The notes beneath the pieces were generated by a model. That model ran no database searches, was not told where the DNA came from, and saw nothing but the letters and a program-made list of their open reading frames with translations. From Cliona cf. orientalis (Eukaryota; Porifera; Demospongiae; Clionaida; Clionaidae), in NCBI GenBank assembly GCA_963930775.1, contig OZ005689.1, forward strand, positions 32,907,235 to 32,971,234: a stretch of 64,000 bases of DNA, given 5' to 3'. Positions within the stretch are counted from its first letter, which is position 1. Each line of letters begins with the position of its first letter. Both the position numbers and the translations under genes were made by a program. This document shows positions 59,270 to 64,000 of this stretch, piece by piece.

Positions 59270-60530
59270 GGCCAGCATGAAGTACCAGCAGTTGGCGCAT
59301 GCTTATCACCGGCAAGTCGAGAAATTACCGCGCACTTTAACTTCGACATGGCCCAGCAAGTATGCAAGACTTGTACAATCACTTAATTTGTAACTACTGC
59401 ACGTTAGATTAATCAACAGGTCGCTATGACTCCCAGCAGCTTGGACCTATATACCCCTGCAAGTCAGTGGCGTAGCCAGGGGTGGGGCCAGGCCCGACCA
59501 ACTTTGTTCTAGTAATGCTAACTACTTAACCGTTGATCATGTCAGCCCTTCAATTCTGTTAGAATAGGGCAGAAATAATCCAGATTGTAGGCTAAAGATA
59601 GAGATTCAGCAGTGTTAATTTGGGGTGTGGTCAAACTTAGCGCTATAAGTGACCATTTACCATACTTGTGCCCTACCAGACTCCTAGTTCTAGCTACGCC
59701 ACTGCTGCAAGTGTGCCATTTTCAGTGTGTGCTGCAAGGCCATACCAAGACAGGTGGGACTTATTTAGAATCTCCATTGTATATTGTATGTATGTACGTA
59801 TATGTATGTATCTATGTATGACTATAATCTTACCTCTCTTGAACAGAAACTCTATAATTGATGAGGCTGTCAACTGTGGCAAAGGGGCAAACAGTGTGAT
59901 CAGTGTGCTCCACCACTTTGCACACAACCTGATGAAGTGACTTCATCTGCACGCCGACAACTGCGGATAAAACAAGAATCGCTATGTCATGTAGTGCTTG
60001 TCATGGCGGATGTTGATGATGCAAAATTAAATAGATCACCTTATCTTTCTTGGTAGTGGGGGACACCAAATTCTTTTTCGATTGGTGCTACTGGCTGTTC
60101 CAGCAAGCTTTCTGTTGCACCAAAGTTGGATGCCTCGATGACATAGCGAGGGTGGTTGAAAAGTCTGCCACTGTTAATCATGCCCAGCTCGTTGGTACTT
60201 AGGATGGTGCCTACAGACGATTGGGCACAGTTCTTTGATCATCCTTTATGGCAGAAATCTCTGAAAGGGATAAAGGCTATGCACCACCTTACTTTCACGG
60301 ACACCCACAAAGGTTCAGTCTTCGTTCGAGACAACACCAACAGTCCTGAACGAGAAATCAGGCTAGTACAAGATGATGAATGGAGACCAACTACGTCTAG
60401 TAATCCCACCTCCAGGACTGTCCTTGCAGAACAGGCAGTATCCATTACAGACAATACGGAAATTTTGTCCACCAGACTGTTAGGATCTTGTTTGCCCAGA
60501 TCCATCATTGGATCCTCCTACACGTAAACG
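59270..60530 (+). pseudogene. DUF7869-type transposon protein, decayed
   Basis: Plus-strand pieces in several frames read VPAVGACLSPAS with HFNFDMAQQVCK (59285-59360), IIDEAVNCGKGANSVISVLH and HFAHNL (59850-59930), then HADNCG and NKNRYVM (59945-59980), HTKFS-like and KVGCLDDIARVVEKSA (60120-60165), and DDWAQFFDHPLWQKSLKGIK to HHLTFTDTHKGSVFVRD (60215-60320). The CGKGANSVIS ... LHADNCGGQNKN pattern is that of DUF7869 proteins, abundant and transposon-like in invertebrates. A short interspersed piece with GTGGCGTAGC at 59460-59700 interrupts it. Many frameshifts make it inactive. The exact family name is from memory. Confidence 0.6.
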
Positions 60531-60549
60531 AGCAATACAGCCGTGACTA

Positions 60550-61590
60550 CCTCTCCTTTTTATTTTGTTGTTTGTACTCGTTATACTATATACAACGAAA
60601 AATGTTTCAGAGCGACAATTCTCTTATATAGTTCGTGTCCTAACCTGGAAGGCATTAAAGATGAGCTCTCCTACAAGTTCAGGAGACTCACGATTGGTCA
60701 GAATTGTTGTGCTGTGTACACAAATGAGGTTGCCAGGGCCTAGAGGCCACAGAGATGCATTCTCAAGCTCAAGCAAGCGGCGCAAGCGCCGCGCATTTCG
60801 ATAGGCCTGCTCAGCAGGCTACTGAGCCTCAAGCGAAGCGAGAGGCAATGTCTGGTCTTTGTCATGGTCTGGTGGTAGATTCGACGTTCTCATTCCGCTC
60901 GAATGTCGCCATTGCATGGTGGCCTGCATTGAGGGGTGTGGTCTTCACCATAACATAACAGCATAGGTTCAAAGTTCGCTGCTGCTTTCATCTGCGCATG
61001 CGTACTGTACTAAACTGGCACTTGATTGTACATAGCATGCTATTAGTAGCCTCGTACCCAGGCCGCTCCCATATTTTCAATGTTACATGCAGAAAAGGGG
61101 GAGGGCCTGGGAGATGTCACGTGCATGACGTCACATCGTAGCTCATAAAATGAGCGTGGGTGCAGGAATGTTGTGGTCAAGCCACGTGGGGCGTGGCGCA
61201 ATTGCAACGTTGGCTACACGAGTCCGTGCACCTTTGCCGTGAAGTCTCATTTTTTGTGTGTACGTCTCTCTTGACATTTCTCGGCTACTACATGGGCCTG
61301 ACATGTCTAAAAGAAGATAAGATCATCAACGCCGATCATGGCTCATCGCGTAGGCAAATTCTTGGCAAGAGAGGGCGCTGGCTCTTGTTGAAGCTGGTAA
61401 GTGTATATATATTTGATGTTTATAGAGATAAGAGATATTGTGAGATTGAGTATTAAATCAGCCATGGACCATCATCTCCTATGTATCAAAGGTATCGATA
61501 TCATAGGTAGATAAGCTACTATGTAAATAGTCGTAATTAATGACCTTGGTTTTGGCAGTAAACACTTTTTTGAATTTGTCGTGACTCGAT
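60550..61590. other. no gene recognised
   Basis: The stretch includes short palindromes (GGCGCAAGCGCC near 60780; CCTGCTCAGCAGG near 60810) and a CACGTGCATGACGTCA box at 61119. An open frame at 61160-61399 ending at a GTAAGT donor could be an early exon of the RecQ-like gene, but no motif supports it. Confidence 0.35.
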
Positions 61591-61599
61591 CATACTCTC

Positions 61600-63507
61600 A
61601 GTGAGTCGGTATGAGGATCTGTGGTCGCAATTGTCCACTATCAAAGCCATCAAGCAGGCCTACAAATACAGTGCAGTCACTGCTGGGTCAGGCTGAAAGC
61701 CACTATGCAGTCGTACTTTGAATATTCCGATTTCAGGCCTGGTCAGTTGGAAGCTCTGCTTCCTGTGGTTTATGGATGAGATGCTCAGTTTGTAAGGATG
61801 CCTACAGGTGGAGGAAAAACACTGTGTATGTATGTATGTTTCTTCCTCCATTAGCTGAGTCCCACTGCTATGGGACTCATAATATGTCCACTTATTGCCC
61901 TGATTGATCAACAGGTTAGTCCTCTTCATGTATTATGAGTGACCGTGTCGATTTCTTGGCATGTATGCATGTGCAACACTTGATGCATATCAGGTTCAGC
62001 AACTCAGACAAGTGGGTGTTAGTGCAATTCATGCTGTGCGCACAGATCAATGTCAAGACGTTTCAGTGGGAAAGTATCATTTTGGTGGGTCCATGCCATA
62101 ATATACCATTTGTAGTCGGATGATGATGTTGCATAATATAATAATACAGTGTTTATGTCACCTGAGACTGTACCGCTGAAAGCATGGAGGGATGTACTAT
62201 CTTGTACACTAGTGAAGGAGAGGCTTGTCTGTGTTGCAATTGATGAGGCTCATTGTATAGCTGAATGGTCTGTTGACAAATTCATGTATTTAAGTTTTTT
62301 AGCGGGGTAATTTCAGGGGGAGTGATTTCAGAACTGCTTTCCACAAGCTAGGAGGGTTGCGATCCCTGATAGATGCACCATTTATGGCACTCTCCGCATC
62401 GGCACCCTCACAGATACAGGAGACCATCATCGAGACGCTTTGTCTCTGGTCACCTGATATAGTATCTTGTGACTCGAATAGAGCAAACATTTTCCTGTCT
62501 GTGAGCTCTATACTTGGTTTGGCTGTAAGTATACATATGCACATTGTTGTACAAAGTACATGTAGCAATGTGATGTTATACCTAACTTTTAGCATGATCT
62601 GCACGACCTTGCTCAATCTCTTAAGACCATCTCTGTTGCTGATATCCCAAAGTGTATTATGTACACAAAAACTAAGGATGATGCATGGAAGGTGTACACT
62701 TCTTTACAGTGGGCTGCTAAGAAGAAATGTTACGTCGACATGTACCATGCCAATTTGAGACAAGACACAAAAGCAATAATTCATGATAGGTTCTCTAAGC
62801 CTAATTCTGAGTTAAAATACCTGGTTGCTACAGTTGCATATGGAATGGTGTGTTGGTATCGAATGATTACATAATGTCACTTAATTGTATGTTGGTGTAT
62901 AGGGTATGGATATACCAGATGTGGAGATGGTAATAGTTTATGGTACACCAACAACACTAACTTTGCTCTATCAGGTATGCAGGATGATAACTGTTGTCCT
63001 AATTTAAAAATTGAATGATCATAGCTATTTGGTCGAGCTGGGCGTTTTGGTGGTGAAGCAAGAGCTCATCTTTTTACCTCCAAAGTTAAGCAGTACAAGG
63101 ACGAGTCACTGAAACAGTTTGTTGAGAACACACAAAACTATCGACGTAAGAGTCTCCTGGATGGTGTCGGTGGCTCTTATGAGCGAAGAGATAGCCTTTG
63201 TTGTGATTTGTGTTCCACTGGTGGCTTTTCCAGTAGGTTAGACATTTTGCAGCCTGGTGAACAACCCAACAAAAAACGGCGACAAGTTGTTCACACTCTC
63301 AGTAAGAGTAAGGTGAAGATACTACAAGATAAGCTGATTGAAGAGAGGGAGAAAATACTCAGACCAGGGTTTGGCTTTCTTGGTTTGGATAGCATCTGTC
63401 CTGATGTTACCATCGATGAACTATGTAAACAGTTTCGATACATTTCATCCGTCAATGACATGCAGTTGTTTGGTATAAAGCCCGAGTTTAAGAACAGATT
63501 TTTTTAA
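61600..63507 (+). pseudogene. RecQ-like DNA helicase, multi-exon, two lesions
   Basis: Motif 0 is FRPGQLEALLPVVYG (about 61730). Motif I is MPTGGGKT (about 61800), and motif Ia is MGLIICPLIAL. Motif II is AIDEAHCIAEW, split by an intron (62267-62314) that restores GSDFRTAFHKLGGL. Motif III is FMALSASAPS. Motif IV is PKCIMYTKTKDD, motif V is VATVAYGM joined by splicing to GMDIPD, and motif VI is LFGRAGR. The tail contains CCDLCSTGGF and ends at 63507. Introns are 45-75 bp with GT..AG ends. An in-frame TGA at about 61777 replaces the codon after VVYG (a CGA-to-TGA change is likely) and a one-base shift lies near 61850. RecQ proteins unwind DNA 3' to 5'. This may be a transposon-carried or multi-copy paralogue and not the host BLM/WRN type. 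No RQC or HRDC domain was seen. Confidence 0.8.
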
Positions 63508-63717
63508 TTAGTAAAGTCAGCGGTGGAGCCCGAATATCCATCTCAACTCTCACGTCCCAAACGACGACATCGTTAATAATAATTGTTATTTTATCATTTC
63601 TTTCATGTCTGCACATGTACATGTTCATTGATAATGCCTTTACTGACGTAATTATGGGTATAGTGAAGTTCAAGCGTACTAGGACACAGAAGATCTTGGT
63701 TCAGTGTAAGGTCAAAT

Positions 63718-64000
63718 AACGTTGGCAATTTCATAGTCCAAGTCAATATTGTCCATGTTGTCATCTGCCGTATCTTCATTTTCCACATCTAGATCACACT
63801 CTTCTCTTCCAGTCCTGGACAAGATCTATTGTACCCAGGAAGTATTGCATAGCTTCTTGTATCCAGTGTCTGTTGGATCCTTGAACGCTGGTATGTTTCT
63901 GTCAGGTGAGTGAGTTTTATCAAGGAGATGCTCAGCTAGCTTGTTAATATCTTTTTCAGCTTCTCGTACAGTGTGTGCGTGTAGAAGACTGGTGGCACTG
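63718..64000 (-). pseudogene. C-terminal end of an unidentified protein
   Basis: The minus strand is open from the window edge: SLLHAHTVREAEKDINKLAE, HLLDKTHSPDRNIPAFKDPT and TGYKKLCNTSWVQ. An in-frame TAG follows near 63828, then an acidic tail ending EDTADDNMDNIDLDYEIANV and a stop near 63718. The TAG may lie in an unrecognised intron. I have seen similar acidic endings in multi-copy sponge proteins, but I cannot name it. It is convergent with the RecQ-like gene. Confidence 0.45.

Noticed and set aside
1..64000. tRNA, rRNA or bacterial operon content
   Set aside because: No cloverleaf, rRNA-like block or Shine-Dalgarno/operon layout was recognised by eye. Introns and element types are eukaryotic. 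A tRNAscan run would settle the tRNA point.

Overview
This window is nuclear DNA from an animal and most resembles a demosponge. The coding pieces carry spliceosomal introns with GT..AG borders, many only 50-75 bp long. The protein families are all eukaryotic: Ginger1, ISL2EU, DIRS, piggyBac, hAT, Gypsy, THAP, SHOCT-like and RecQ-like. Several hypothetical modules (a PB1-like N-terminus and a SHOCT-like C-terminus) are ones I remember as multi-copy in sponge genomes, so the phylum is an inference. I saw no rRNA, tRNA or CRISPR array. Nearly all recognisable coding sequence comes from transposable elements in different stages of decay.

Layout. 0-6 kb holds nested MITEs and a minus-strand piggyBac transposase split by a LINE. 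6-14.1 kb is a minus-strand DIRS-like (tyrosine-recombinase) retroelement. Its gag is interrupted by MITE-B, and that MITE is itself interrupted at a CCGG by a nearly intact Ginger1 transposon (9252-13104) coding integrase, Ulp1-like protease and PHD finger. 14.1-21.2 kb is one ISL2EU transposon (THAP-transposase plus YqaJ nuclease) sitting in a MITE-B copy that sits in a PB1/SHOCT-type gene. A single inversion of about 4.6 kb appears to have broken all three. 21.4-24.8 kb has a MITE-A copy, a divergent pair of candidate exons, and mirrored ACAT microsatellites around a 230-bp MITE.

25.05-31.18 kb is an apparently intact Gypsy element: two 145-bp LTRs with no difference seen by eye, one 1846-codon Gag-Pol frame, and a GGTA target duplication. 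31.2-42 kb is gene-poor: short MITEs, a ~190-bp satellite (33.2-35.4 kb), and a candidate first exon at 36.36 kb behind two E2F-like sites. 42.3-45.6 kb is a full-length hAT element with an 8-bp target duplication inside a MITE-A. 45.7-48.1 kb is more MITEs. 41.6, 48.2-49.3 and 50.1-55.8 kb carry three copies of an integrase-like (rve) transposase gene; the longest has a helix-turn-helix N-terminus and lies between inverted repeats. 58-64 kb contains MITEs, a decayed DUF7869-type transposon protein, a RecQ-like helicase pseudogene and the end of an unidentified minus-strand gene.

The genes do not form an operon or pathway. The order of insertions can be read from who interrupts whom: DIRS, then MITE-B, then Ginger1; PB1/SHOCT gene, then MITE-B, then ISL2EU, then inversion; piggyBac, then LINE; MITE-A, then hAT. 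MITE-A is also found inside MITE-B and MITE-B inside MITE-A, so both families were active over overlapping periods. All coordinates and identities come from reading by eye; exon ends and repeat borders may be off by a few bases.
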